DNA of 64,000 nucleotides from Streptococcus oralis Uo5 (GTDB taxonomy: Bacteria; Bacillota; Bacilli; Lactobacillales; Streptococcaceae): contig NC_015291.1 of NCBI RefSeq assembly GCF_000253155.1, forward strand, positions 1,211,001 to 1,275,000, given 5' to 3'. The notes under the pieces were generated by a model. It saw only the letters and a program-made list of their open reading frames with translations, made no database searches and had not been told where the DNA came from. Positions 7,182 through 15,705 of this stretch are shown one piece after another (position 1 is the first letter of the stretch; each line of letters starts with the position of its first letter). A program made the position numbers and the translations under genes.

Positions 7182-8807
7182 TCACTCATTTCCTGACTCA
7201 GTCTTTTCTGAATTTTCTTCTTTCTCCCGTTTCTCATTGAAATCTTTCAATGTTTTATCAATGACCCTCTTTAATTCCTCATCACTCATTCCAGGTATAT
7301 GGTGAGGGTAATTTTGACTCTCCTTACTTGAATTTTGACTTTGTGTACTTTCTTCAGTTGAAGAGGTCTCGTTCAAATCTGATGTTGTCGATCTAGACTC
7401 TGGTTCAGAGGATGAACTACTTTTTGACTTAGGAGTATAGTTATTGTCAAATCTAGGCATATTTTTAATTTCCTCAGCAGTAGGAATTTTCGTATTTACT
7501 TTAACCGGTCTGTAGAGCATCGCAAAAGATAAGAATAAGGCCAAAATAGTTCCAATAGCTGCTAAAGTTCTTTTACTGGATTCTGATGAGGGAACCTTGA
7601 CTTCACTTGTGCTAAGGTTCTTCCATTCAGGATGTTCCTCTTCTATCGCTTTTTTCTCTTGCCAAACTGGGACCAGTAGAAAATGATTAAAAGGAATAAC
7701 CGTCCCCATAACTGTTGCTATAAATGGGATATGTCTAGAAAAACTTAGAATGATAAACAAATATAGTATAAAAGAAAGGAATAAAAGAAAAACTACTAAT
7801 ACTAGTCGAACTTTATATTCTTTCTTAATCTGGAGATATCGCTCTTGAGATACCTTTTCTTGTTCTTGTTTGGGTTGACTTACATCTGCTAATGAGCTCT
7901 TCTTCTCTGGTAAAGTTTCATCATCTGGCAATTCTACCTTCAAGCTCATATCTGTATTTTGCAATGTCTTCTGAACAGCTGCGAGGAATGCTAGACCGTT
8001 GTCTGATGGAGAATACTGGAATGTGATATGGATAACTTTTTTGTCAAAACTATCGCCATATCGTGCCACATACTGCTTGCTTTCGAGGAAGTAGATATAG
8101 TTATTGAGTTTTTCTTGAAGTTTCAAGAGATGTTCCTCTTCTAATGACTCTATCCATTTGTTTTCATCAATCAACAACAACTCCAGATGGTCATCAGAAA
8201 CACCCATCGCATCGATACTTGTAACATCCAGTACAATTTTCTCAACTGTTTTAATGGTTTCTACTACCTTAGGGGGATTGTAGTATTTTTCCTTGAATTC
8301 CTTGAGAATCTTCTCTACCTTTTCTTCATCACACTGTCTGTATAATGGACTACGGTCTAATACATTACAGAGTCTTTCATAGGTATAAGTACGTTTCTGC
8401 TCATCTGATAATTTTGAAATGCTATCTATAATATTTCTTTCTAACTCATCTGTTTCAATAACAAAGGGAAGATTAGAATATTCAGTTAAAAACCAGTTTT
8501 GAATAGAAATATAATCAGTCACCTTATCTAATTTGACTAGGTCAACTGATAAGCTAAAATATTTCAAGATATTAAAGGTTCTGCGCGCTATATCCCTATC
8601 ACCTTCCACATACAACGGATATAAGCAATATTCCATTAATACGCTAATGTCTGTACTGTCAAGTTCATAAGAATCTCGTTGTCGAAAACGATACCAAGCT
8701 TCCGTACCTAGAAAAGCCTGATCTTCTTTTCCTTCCCTCATCACTTCTCTATAATGTGTGACAAAATGTTGATAATCTTTAGGCTCTGGTATTTCAAATT
8801 TCTTCAT
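7182..8807 (-). CDS. Membrane protein with internal DUF6572 domain
   Basis: 541 aa, the largest island protein. Residues 1 to about 185 match the N-terminus of the 4695-5573 protein; about 193-295 are a DUF6572 domain nearly identical to that of the same neighbour. Then follow three membrane segments (about 332-356, 358-380 and 413-430) and a Ser/Thr/Glu-rich tail of about 100 residues. In the neighbour the protein stops after DUF6572, so here a membrane module has been added. Inference: a membrane-anchored version of the immunity-like module, which would suit a toxin acting at the membrane. TGGAG precedes the start. Confidence 0.65.
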   Translation of the reverse strand: MKKFEIPEPKDYQHFVTHYREVMREGKEDQAFLGTEAWYRFRQRDSYELDSTDISVLMEYCLYPLYVEGDRDIARRTFNILKYFSLSVDLVKLDKVTDYISIQNWFLTEYSNLPFVIETDELERNIIDSISKLSDEQKRTYTYERLCNVLDRSPLYRQCDEEKVEKILKEFKEKYYNPPKVVETIKTVEKIVLDVTSIDAMGVSDDHLELLLIDENKWIESLEEEHLLKLQEKLNNYIYFLESKQYVARYGDSFDKKVIHITFQYSPSDNGLAFLAAVQKTLQNTDMSLKVELPDDETLPEKKSSLADVSQPKQEQEKVSQERYLQIKKEYKVRLVLVVFLLFLSFILYLFIILSFSRHIPFIATVMGTVIPFNHFLLVPVWQEKKAIEEEHPEWKNLSTSEVKVPSSESSKRTLAAIGTILALFLSFAMLYRPVKVNTKIPTAEEIKNMPRFDNNYTPKSKSSSSSEPESRSTTSDLNETSSTEESTQSQNSSKESQNYPHHIPGMSDEELKRVIDKTLKDFNEKREKEENSEKTESGNE

Positions 8808-8855
8808 TTATTTACTCCATTGGTTAATTCTAAAAATCACTTTAATTTCATCAAT

Positions 8856-8984
8856 TTAATTAGTGCCTAGTTTATAGACACGTGGTTTTTTGATTTCATA
8901 ATAGCCTTGACGTTCAATCGCAGATAGAAGGCTCATCGTAAGAATGCCCCGTTGTGTCAATCGTTGGCATGAGTAGTTCGCTAT
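8856..8984 (-). pseudogene. Short gene relic (3' end of an unknown gene)
   Basis: An open stretch of about 42 codons without a proper start ends ...SAIERQGYYEIKKPRVYKLG, a composition typical of a protein C-terminus rather than random sequence. An internal ATG at 8936 would give only 26 aa and has no good ribosome binding site. It sits between the promoter at 9023 and the 7182-8807 gene. The parent family was not recognised. Confidence 0.35.
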
Positions 8985-9022
8985 TTAGAAATGCTAAATA
9001 ATCATTTTAAAAATCTAGTCCC

Positions 9023-9031
9023 ATTATACCA
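9023..9031 (-). promoter_or_regulatory. Extended -10 promoter upstream of 7182-8807 gene
   Basis: The minus strand reads TGGTATAAT, placed between the terminator of the gene ending at 9060 and the relic at 8856-8984. It is the best candidate promoter for the large membrane protein gene, leaving a leader of about 210 bases. Confidence 0.55.
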
Positions 9032-9055
9032 CAAAAAGAGAGCGTTTCCGCTCCC
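9032..9055 (-). terminator. Terminator after 9060-9719 gene
   Basis: GAGCG-GAAA-CGCTC followed by a T-rich run on the minus strand, directly after the stop codon; it is the sister of the hairpin at 4668-4692. Confidence 0.75.
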
Positions 9056-9059
9056 TTTC

Positions 9060-9719
9060 TTACTCTGGCAATTCTACCTTCAAGCTCATATCTGTGGGTT
9101 GCAACACTTTCTGAACCGCTGCGAGAAAGGCCAATCCGTTATCAGATGGGGAATGCTGGAATGTGATATGGATAACTTTTTTGTCAAAACTATCACCATA
9201 TCGTGCCACATACTGCTTGCTTTCGATGAAGTGAATGTAATTGTTAATTTTTTCTTGCAGAATTTCCAGATGGACTGCTTCTATCTCTTCCTGCCAGCCG
9301 ACTGGATCCGCCAGAAGAAGCTCTAAATGACTATCAACTGTACCAATAGCGTCAAGTTCGCTAGGTTTCAGTTTCGAAACGATAGCTTGGGTGGAAATTT
9401 GAGTAAATTCTTCAGGAGAAAATATTTTTTGGTTATAAGATAAATCATTGAAAATTAAGTCAGGGTTATTTTGTATAAAAATTTTATTCGACTCTTCTTG
9501 TGTATATTGTTTTTTAGATTTCCAAAAACCATAATCTGCATAATTCATCAACTCTTTGCCAGTATGTTCTCCAGACATATAACTATCTGCAGCTTCTTTG
9601 GGGATTTCTCTAACCACTTCTGGGCAGGTAATATTAAAAGTTGGATAACGCAAGAAATACTTGTCACCATCTTGACAGATTTCCAACATATCTTTTTGAC
9701 TTACATAAATTGTTTCCAT
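9060..9719 (-). CDS. Chimeric island protein: 17492-type N-domain plus DUF6572
   Basis: 219 aa from the ATG at 9719, which has AAAGGA at the right spacing (an ATG six codons upstream is possible). The first ~105 residues follow the plan of the three tandem proteins at 17492-18745: GDKYFLRYPT..., a VVREIPKEA strand-helix, a W-K-x-K segment, then a late FSPEEFTQI like FTKDELEEI. The last ~110 residues are DUF6572, nearly identical in the stretch SKQYVARYGDSFDKKVIHIT to the copies at 4695 and 7182. So two island modules are joined in one gene. Function unknown. Confidence 0.65.
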   Translation of the reverse strand: METIYVSQKDMLEICQDGDKYFLRYPTFNITCPEVVREIPKEAADSYMSGEHTGKELMNYADYGFWKSKKQYTQEESNKIFIQNNPDLIFNDLSYNQKIFSPEEFTQISTQAIVSKLKPSELDAIGTVDSHLELLLADPVGWQEEIEAVHLEILQEKINNYIHFIESKQYVARYGDSFDKKVIHITFQHSPSDNGLAFLAAVQKVLQPTDMSLKVELPE

Positions 9720-9846
9720 TCTTATATCCTTTGCCATCTACCAAATGTCCACTGATTTATTCTTTCTCAAAACTCATTCATCTTCTCTTTTGTACTAACC
9801 AAACTTTAGCTAGTTATCAATCAGCTGGAAGCTAAACATTACTCAC

Positions 9847-10197
9847 TTACAACCAGCCCTTAGCTTTTAAGAACTCATCGGGAATACGTAATTCAATCTC
9901 TGCCATGATTTCTTTTAAGTAGTTATCCCAATCCTTTGTTCCCATATAGCTACGCATTTTGCTTTCAAGCGACGCTCCAAATTCATCATTCAAAACAATA
10001 GAGAATCCGCATAAATCATTATCGTAATTAAATTGAACCCAATAGTAATCATAGGCTCTAAATATGAGACGTAATATATAATGATTTGGGACATCAACCA
10101 ACTCACAAATGGTTACATCAGAGGCCCTATCTCTAAAGAAACGCTGAATCCGTTCAATTACTTCTTGTTTTATAGCTTCCATACTTTCTTGAACCAT
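9847..10197 (-). CDS. Hypothetical island protein, paralogue of next gene
   Basis: 116 aa, family not recognised. It is a clear paralogue of the equally long protein at 10217-10567: both have a D-x-P-N-H segment, an aromatic centre, (D/S)WD-YLKKIM-like sequence and the end IP(D/E)(E/K)(F/Y)LKAKGW. GAAGGAGG gives a strong ribosome binding site. Tandem duplication of small acidic genes is typical for immunity loci. No membrane segment. Confidence 0.65.
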   Translation of the reverse strand: MVQESMEAIKQEVIERIQRFFRDRASDVTICELVDVPNHYILRLIFRAYDYYWVQFNYDNDLCGFSIVLNDEFGASLESKMRSYMGTKDWDNYLKEIMAEIELRIPDEFLKAKGWL

Positions 10198-10216
10198 ACC
10201 AATACCTCCTTCTTTT

Positions 10217-10567
10217 TTATCGCCAACCCTTGGCTTTAAGATATTTCTCTGGGATATGAGACTCGATTTTTGTCATGATTTTTTTTAAATAACTATCCCA
10301 ATCGCTTATTTCACTGTAACGACTATTTCCCTTAGACAGCAGTAAACCCTCATCACCATTGAAAAAAACATAAATCTCGAAGAAATCATTCTCGTACTGA
10401 AATTTTACCCCAGCAAAATTATAGACGCGGAACTTCAGTTTGAAAGTATGATGATTTGGTTCGTCAATAACATCATAAATGCTAGAAGAATCCATCTTAT
10501 TCCCGAAATAAGTTCGAATCATTCGGCTCGTTTCAACAGCAAACTTCTCGGTTTCATTTAATTCCAT
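10217..10567 (-). CDS. Hypothetical island protein, paralogue of previous gene
   Basis: 116 aa; starts MELNETEKFAVETS and ends EKYLKAKGWR. It pairs with the gene at 9847-10197 and is separated from it by 19 bases. GAGGAG precedes the ATG at slightly long spacing. The two copies have diverged much more in the middle than at the C-terminus, which fits selection for different partners, though that is inference. Confidence 0.65.
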   Translation of the reverse strand: MELNETEKFAVETSRMIRTYFGNKMDSSSIYDVIDEPNHHTFKLKFRVYNFAGVKFQYENDFFEIYVFFNGDEGLLLSKGNSRYSEISDWDSYLKKIMTKIESHIPEKYLKAKGWR

Positions 10568-10613
10568 AATATTATTCTCCTCAAAGAAATCATTTTCTTT
10601 AAAATCTATTTGG

Positions 10614-11015
10614 TCAATTCTTTAATAAAACTTCCGCTCTTTCAGAATCTAGAAAGTCTTTCAATATATTCAAAGTCCGTTCAACTGATTCTTCATCACG
10701 GCCATACACTCTTTTTATGCTTTTGTCATCAATTATCTGTGACAACAATGTGACTGAAAATCTCTGTTCATCAGCTTGAGTGAACCATATGTTAAACAAG
10801 CCACCCTCTCCAGCTTCCAATTGCCTATTTTTACTTGTTGATGAAATCCCCATCGTCATATGATAACCCTTATACACGAATGGAAAATTAAAATTTTCAT
10901 CTTCTCCTTCATGAATGGCAATCGTATCAAGGTCAATCGAAAAAATTTTCTCTAAAGCTTGTTTGACATTCTGATAACCTAAACTATCTCTTGTAGGTAA
11001 GTAACCTTCGCTCAT
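10614..11015 (-). CDS. Hypothetical island protein
   Basis: 133 aa, no family recognised. It begins MSEGYLPTRDSLGYQ and has a beta-rich middle (FPFVYKGYHMTMGIS) and helical C-terminus. A full GGAGG lies upstream of the start. Likely co-transcribed with the two paralogues downstream. Assigned a possible immunity role from context only. Confidence 0.55.
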   Translation of the reverse strand: MSEGYLPTRDSLGYQNVKQALEKIFSIDLDTIAIHEGEDENFNFPFVYKGYHMTMGISSTSKNRQLEAGEGGLFNIWFTQADEQRFSVTLLSQIIDDKSIKRVYGRDEESVERTLNILKDFLDSERAEVLLKN

Positions 11016-11056
11016 TTGCGAGACCTCCGCATATTTTCGAAATTCTCAAACTTCTA

Positions 11057-11392
11057 TTACTTTGATAGAGTCATATCAACTATTTTCCCCGTTTTTATAT
11101 CGACTTTTAATCTTCTGCCATAAAAATCAGTCGCATAAAGCCAGCCATCGCTCAAAGTCATCTGTTCAAAGGGATAAATATTATTACTGTATCCACTATT
11201 ATCTATCGTCCAAACTATATTTCCACTACCATCAACTCTTAAAATGTTATTTTTTTCAATATCATTATCAAAAGGAACCTCCAATAAAACAATACATCCA
11301 TCAACTAGTTCAATTATATTTCGGATTTCAAATGTAAAAGATTTTATAATTTCACCATTTTCTATTAGCTGGTGTTTTTTATATTCTAGCAT
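11057..11392 (-). CDS. Hypothetical beta-rich island protein
   Basis: 111 aa of short beta-strand repeats with turns (LRVDGSGNIVWTID, SDGWLYATDFYGRRLKVD), the look of two or three blades of a propeller. A full propeller would need more, so it may be a fragment or dimer. The plan is similar to the 18815-19369 protein but not obviously homologous. AAGGT precedes the ATG. Function unknown. Confidence 0.5.
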   Translation of the reverse strand: MLEYKKHQLIENGEIIKSFTFEIRNIIELVDGCIVLLEVPFDNDIEKNNILRVDGSGNIVWTIDNSGYSNNIYPFEQMTLSDGWLYATDFYGRRLKVDIKTGKIVDMTLSK

Positions 11393-11481
11393 TGTATCAA
11401 CCTTTCATCTGAGAATACCTACGTTAATCAGTCTTTTAATCGTTTCTTCGTATTCTTGCTAAATCAATATCTAGCCTGCTG

Positions 11482-11955
11482 CTAATCCTGTAACATAGCT
11501 AAAAACTCTGTAAAGTTATTAGCTACAAACTCTATAGCAGGCTCCAGTTCGTAGGATTCCTCGTGGTACCAGATACAAATGCTTGGATTTTCGGGATTCT
11601 CTATATAATTTAGACAAAGAAAGTCGCCACCAAACAGTGCTGCTATGGGGACCAACTCAAACCCCAAAATATCTTCATGGACAAACAAACGTTCATCCAG
11701 TTGGGACATTACAACATCAATGTCATACATGCCAAGTGGATTGTCTTTTGTATTTTCTAATACACACAAGAATCTCTCGATCAAAAAGGACCTATTTGCT
11801 AAAGAAAATAAATTTTTAGAAGGACGAAAACCATTTTTTCTCATTATAAAATTCTTATAATCGTCAGGTAGTCGAACTTTCCACGCTACTTCTCTTTCAT
11901 TTAATAGCGCATCAGTTGGCAAGGGGGAGATAATCGATTGATCTTGTTGTGTCAT
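11482..11955 (-). CDS. SMI1/KNR4 (SUKH) family immunity protein
   Basis: 157 aa with the hallmark W+(V/L)LPDDYK-F segment (VAWKVRLPDDYKNFIMRKNG) and late YIENPENPSICIWYHE. SUKH proteins neutralise a range of nuclease and other polymorphic toxins by direct binding. It is a paralogue of 16367-16867: both carry SPLPTDALL/SPMPTDALL near the start and the same C-terminal EFVANNFTEFLAML. TAGGAG precedes the ATG. No toxin partner is visible. Confidence 0.8.
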   Translation of the reverse strand: MTQQDQSIISPLPTDALLNEREVAWKVRLPDDYKNFIMRKNGFRPSKNLFSLANRSFLIERFLCVLENTKDNPLGMYDIDVVMSQLDERLFVHEDILGFELVPIAALFGGDFLCLNYIENPENPSICIWYHEESYELEPAIEFVANNFTEFLAMLQD

Positions 11956-11964
11956 ATTCTTCTC

Positions 11965-12408
11965 CTACAGTTCCTCGTCTTTTACTTCCTCAAACCATTT
12001 TTCAAACTCGAGACGTGGAAGCAATTCCTCATCCTTGTCATAGCGCCCCTCATAGCTATAGCGACTGTCAAGGCTGTTTTTCTTGGCATCATAAATCAAC
12101 CACATTTCAGTTGGGTGTTCACGGTTATATTCTTGGCAAATATCAAGCATTTTTTGTATATCTTCAGCTCCATATCTCAATAGAGCGAATGCCATATTAT
12201 CAGAATTATCTACTTTTTTTGCCACAACTTCATTAACTTTATCCATTTCAATTACAATACCATTAATCTTATAAAAAACTTTATATGATTGCAATGCTTC
12301 CTCCGAAATGCAATAAATATATACTTTTTCTGCCTGATTTTGAACATATTCCATTGCTAACGAAATCATGCTAACCTGAACTTCCATAAATTTATCTTCA
12401 AATACCAT
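11965..12408 (-). CDS. Putative immunity protein (YezG/DUF600-like fold?), copy 1
   Basis: 147 aa. It starts MVFEDKFMEVQVSM and pairs with the upstream gene (MIFEDEFSAKQTDM). Shared features are a VYIYC strand, VFYK, ICQ-YNR-P and LIYD-KKS segments, and a C-terminal W-xEVK. The order of strands and helices is like the YezG/DUF600 immunity group, but the match is weak. Its start lies inside the upstream gene (11-base overlap), with AGGGGA as ribosome binding site, suggesting coupled translation. Confidence 0.6.
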   Translation of the reverse strand: MVFEDKFMEVQVSMISLAMEYVQNQAEKVYIYCISEEALQSYKVFYKINGIVIEMDKVNEVVAKKVDNSDNMAFALLRYGAEDIQKMLDICQEYNREHPTEMWLIYDAKKNSLDSRYSYEGRYDKDEELLPRLEFEKWFEEVKDEEL

Positions 12409-12862
12409 AATTCCCCTCTATCTCTTCTTTTACTTCATTGTACCATTGTTCAAAAATATCATCTGCTGTTAATGTATCTGAGTTGGAATAAAATAAATCA
12501 TAGAAATACTTACCATTTACACTCTTTTTTACATTATCATAAATCAATTTTATTTGTGAAGGCATCGGACGATTATACTTTTGACAAATTTTATGAATAT
12601 CTTGTAAATCTTTATTGCCTAATTTTAAAACTGAAAAAATCAGATTATCTATTTCAGATTCACTCATACCTTTTTTTGAAAGTTCATGCAACATTACAAT
12701 ATTATTTTTATCATCTTTATAGAAAACATCAAAGGAATACATTGATTCAAAAGAACAATAGATATACACAGTATCAACCTTTTTCTCTACCCTATCCACA
12801 TATTCTAATGCCAATTGAATCATGTCTGTTTGTTTAGCTGAAAATTCGTCTTCAAATATCAT
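12398..12862 (-). CDS. Putative immunity protein (YezG/DUF600-like fold?), copy 2
   Basis: 154 aa from the ATG at 12862; the longer frame to 12940 lacks a ribosome binding site, while AGAGGTG lies at ideal distance here and the start aligns with that of the downstream paralogue. Strongly AT-rich compared with the flanking core genes. Divergent from copy 1 except in the YIYC and ICQ-YNRP motifs. Confidence 0.6.
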   Translation of the reverse strand: MIFEDEFSAKQTDMIQLALEYVDRVEKKVDTVYIYCSFESMYSFDVFYKDDKNNIVMLHELSKKGMSESEIDNLIFSVLKLGNKDLQDIHKICQKYNRPMPSQIKLIYDNVKKSVNGKYFYDLFYSNSDTLTADDIFEQWYNEVKEEIEGNYGI

Positions 12863-12948
12863 TTTTTCACCTCTAAAGTATCTTCCTAAGGAGCTCCTAT
12901 CAATTAAGTATACGGTATGATTGGTTCTATTATTTTGCAATAATGAGA

Positions 12949-13335
12949 CTAAGTCTCCTTATATCTAACAGTTCCGATAAATCTTGTATTTCCCGTTGCT
13001 ATTTCATTGTCACTATAATCATAATTGTAAAGCAAAATGATGGTGTTGCTGGGAGGAATAATCGTATTGATTCCCTCCTCTTTTAAATTTTGAAGAATAG
13101 TCTGTTCATAGGACGCACCTTTCAACATCCGTTCGAGATTTGAGTGTTCTACATCATCGACCTCACATTCTATAAAATCGTCATCAATATCATCCAAGTC
13201 AATACCATTCTCTATTAAGAACTGAGATGGAACTGCTTCTCCATCCTCATCATAGTTTATCTGCAAATAATGGTCTAATTGAGATTTATCAGCAAAATTT
13301 CCAATCCAAATGGACACTGTATTTTCTGTTTCCAT
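12949..13335 (-). CDS. Imm22 family immunity protein
   Basis: 128 aa. The start (ENTVSIWIGNF), the central DxDFIE acidic patch and the late ILLYNYDYS...FIGTVRY match the Imm22 pattern as I know it. Imm22 proteins protect against polymorphic toxins, often nucleases. It is strongly acidic, as expected for an inhibitor of basic nuclease toxins. GGAG precedes the ATG. No cognate toxin is present in this window. Confidence 0.7.
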   Translation of the reverse strand: METENTVSIWIGNFADKSQLDHYLQINYDEDGEAVPSQFLIENGIDLDDIDDDFIECEVDDVEHSNLERMLKGASYEQTILQNLKEEGINTIIPPSNTIILLYNYDYSDNEIATGNTRFIGTVRYKET

Positions 13336-13379
13336 TCATTTCTCCTTTCGATTAATCAACCTATATTTCAAATCCATGA

Positions 13380-13554
13380 TTAGTTTTCTTGGACTAGAAG
13401 GTCATATGGAAAGTACTCTAGGCCTTTCAAGCGCTCGTCGTAGATGTTTAACTTTGGTTTTTATACTAGTCTTAACAGCGGTGAGCCCTGCAATCTTTCC
13501 TGTATTGGCCAAGTCATGTAGGTATTTACCTGCTGGGGGCAAGTCAATAAATTT
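13380..13554 (-). pseudogene. Frameshifted 3' relic A
   Basis: One frame encodes IDLPPAGKYLHDLANTGKIA and on to KTSIKTKVK; a neighbouring frame then takes over with IYDERLKGLEYFPYDLLVQE and ends at TAA 13380-13382. Upstream the first frame is closed by a stop, and no start exists. The last 22 codons are nearly identical to relic B at 15732-15826. This is the decayed tail of a gene once present here. Confidence 0.6.
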
Positions 13555-13597
13555 TCACATCCATTTAAAGCGAGCTATCGTATCATTATTCTTATTT

Positions 13598-14053
13598 TTA
13601 AAGACGAATATGTAAATCTTTTCCTAATACTCCGTCTAAAATAAACGAATCGAGATTGGGATTCAACTTATTTAATTTGAACTTTTGAATTTTTGTTATT
13701 TCAGGCTGAAAAGAGATACTTCCTTTATGATATTGTTTTCTCAAAATTTTATCATAAACTTCCTTTATAAAATCTTCCCAGGATTTCGATAAGCGATTTA
13801 CAAAAACAGCCTCTCCTTCAAGTAAATATTGTATACCGTCTGCTCGATGAAAAGCTAATAAGGCAACAGGGAGAGTGCAACTAGGATGATTAATAATTGC
13901 CTCTGGTACTTCAAAACCATTATCCCAATTATAATTATCAAGCAAGACAAAGAGTTCATCTTCACTATCAATAGACTTAACTAGTTTTACAGCTTCAGCA
14001 TTGCTTTCAGAATATAAAATATATGATAGCTTATTTAATTTTGTTGCATCCAT
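13598..14053 (-). CDS. DUF4274 family protein
   Basis: 151 aa with the family signature NYNWDNGFEVPEAIINHP followed by C-x-LPVALLAFHRADG. DUF4274 proteins are common in bacterial toxin/immunity loci; no activity has been shown to my knowledge. GAGGT precedes the ATG. The C-terminal third (about 100-151) is unlike the domain and may be an extension. Confidence 0.7.
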   Translation of the reverse strand: MDATKLNKLSYILYSESNAEAVKLVKSIDSEDELFVLLDNYNWDNGFEVPEAIINHPSCTLPVALLAFHRADGIQYLLEGEAVFVNRLSKSWEDFIKEVYDKILRKQYHKGSISFQPEITKIQKFKLNKLNPNLDSFILDGVLGKDLHIRL

Positions 14054-14068
14054 TTTTAATACCTCAAT

Positions 14069-14596
14069 CTAATTTATTATAAAAACGTTCCCATAGTTCC
14101 TGAGTTGCACCTTGGCTACACTCTCATAAGCATCCTCAATCATATTTTGATACTCTAGAATCGAATGGAAAGGGACTATCTTATCATGGAATAGATAAAC
14201 CATGTAGTATTCAATCAAGCCATCTGTGTGATCCATCTGCTCATAAATAGCCTTTAAATCATCCAGAAACTCTTCCTTGCGCTCACTGTAAAGAACTCCC
14301 AAGGAAAAGATGTTAACTGCCAAGTCAAATGGAACTCCCTCTGATGCAATGAGTTTCAAATTAGAAAGAACGCCTTGATAATAGGGGAAAATCTCCTCTT
14401 TCGAAGACCCTGAAGACCCTATAGAATAGGAAAGTTTCACCAGTTCTTCATTATCCAAAACCAAATCTTGGTAATGGAGCAACAAATACTTCTCCGCAAT
14501 TTCATCCGTCATCTCGATATCTTCTCTTAAACGGTTTTGTAAACGATTCAAACGTTTTTCAAAATACGCAAGATCTTTATGTTTGTCTCTTATCAT
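14069..14596 (-). CDS. PoNi-like (DUF1910/DUF1911) immunity protein
   Basis: 175 aa from the ATG at 14596, which has AGGAG at seven bases; the ATG ten codons upstream is less well placed. The start MIRDKHKDLAYFEKRL resembles PoNi immunity proteins (typically M-RDKLKD-xYF), and the middle FSLGVLYSERKEEFLDDL fits the DUF1911 pattern. PoNi proteins inhibit PoNe DNase toxins exported by T6SS/T7SS. The protein is shorter than usual for the family, so the assignment is tentative. Confidence 0.55.
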   Translation of the reverse strand: MIRDKHKDLAYFEKRLNRLQNRLREDIEMTDEIAEKYLLLHYQDLVLDNEELVKLSYSIGSSGSSKEEIFPYYQGVLSNLKLIASEGVPFDLAVNIFSLGVLYSERKEEFLDDLKAIYEQMDHTDGLIEYYMVYLFHDKIVPFHSILEYQNMIEDAYESVAKVQLRNYGNVFIIN

Positions 14597-14628
14597 GCGG
14601 TAACTCCTGACTTTGCTCAACATCACTG

Positions 14629-15108
14629 CTAATCTAATATCTCTGATAGTTTCTCTATTATCTTTTCTTTGTTCTTTTCCTTATCAACTGATAAGTAGTT
14701 TTTAAAGTTATCTAGGGACTGGATTTGATTTCCAATAATAGTTCGCAACTGCTCATTGAAAAATTCTTCTTGTTCAGCATCGATCTCTTCCAACAAGGCA
14801 GGTTTATAGTCTTTCTCCTCACACTCATAAGCTAACGAGGCTATGGAAGCACCTGCTTCAATAACACAATTCCACCTTGCTTCAAATTTTGGATCATCTT
14901 CTTGCATATAAACAAAAGCTCCTCCAAATTCAGTTCCATCATCGAGAAGGGAATAGATGTAATCTGCAGACACTTCATGATTCTCTACCCATTTCCAGCA
15001 TACTTCGAGAAGCTCTTCAATCTTGTTATAAAACTGACTTTCCTGCATTAATTTGGATAACCATGTAGCTATTCCTAATTCAAATAGTGCTTTATTATAT
15101 TTATTCAT
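14629..15108 (-). CDS. Imm6-like immunity protein
   Basis: 159 aa, helical. The core CWKWVENHEVSADYIYSLLD followed by DGTEFGGAFVYMQEDDP fits Imm6-type proteins. It is the intact counterpart of the interrupted gene at 3209-3685, with CAA at the codon where that gene has TAG. Acidic C-terminus. The ribosome binding site is weak. Immunity role by family and context. Confidence 0.6.
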   Translation of the reverse strand: MNKYNKALFELGIATWLSKLMQESQFYNKIEELLEVCWKWVENHEVSADYIYSLLDDGTEFGGAFVYMQEDDPKFEARWNCVIEAGASIASLAYECEEKDYKPALLEEIDAEQEEFFNEQLRTIIGNQIQSLDNFKNYLSVDKEKNKEKIIEKLSEILD

Positions 15109-15135
15109 GATTACGCATTTCTTTCAACTGTGCTC

Positions 15136-15591
15136 TTAGTTCTGTATCAACTCTATGAATTCTGAAAATGTTTTAGCTAAAAAATAGGCATTGTTCTCAT
15201 CGCTTGAGGCTTCTAATTGATAGGTATCGTCGTAATAATATAAACCTTCGTTAGCATCACCACTTTGCCAAAATAGTAGAAATCCATGCTGCAAAGTGTC
15301 ACCAATAATAATGGAATGTTCAAAAATATCATTCCGATATTCTTCTGTCCACTGCTCTATATCAGCATTTTTAATTCCAGTATTTATACCAAACATAGTA
15401 TCAATATTAATAGTTTCATCAATTTGATGAATCTTAATTGAATTTTCAAATGTATAAGATAAATTTCTTCCTCCGTTTTGTGTGACTAAAAATTCTTTAT
15501 AGTCAACTGGAAGTTTGATATCAAATCGTTTTTCTAAAAGCTCGATATTTTCATCTTCTGCATGCCCAAATGGGTCTAAAGTTAATACCAT
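15136..15591 (-). CDS. SMI1/KNR4 (SUKH) family immunity protein
   Basis: 151 aa with LPVDYKEFLVTQNGG, the SUKH signature, near residue 27, and a C-terminal ...YFLAKTFSEFIELI helix. Not closely related to the other two SUKH genes in the island (11482 and 16367), so it was probably acquired separately. GGAGG lies at good spacing before the ATG. Cytoplasmic. Confidence 0.75.
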   Translation of the reverse strand: MVLTLDPFGHAEDENIELLEKRFDIKLPVDYKEFLVTQNGGRNLSYTFENSIKIHQIDETINIDTMFGINTGIKNADIEQWTEEYRNDIFEHSIIIGDTLQHGFLLFWQSGDANEGLYYYDDTYQLEASSDENNAYFLAKTFSEFIELIQN

Positions 15592-15705
15592 TTTATTTAC
15601 CTCCGGTATGTTTCCTCTTTGTTTGAGGACCTGAGCAACACTGTGGATGTCCGTGTTAAGAATAACTGAGTTAATGTAAAGAAAAAGGAGACTACCTGTC
15701 TGATA

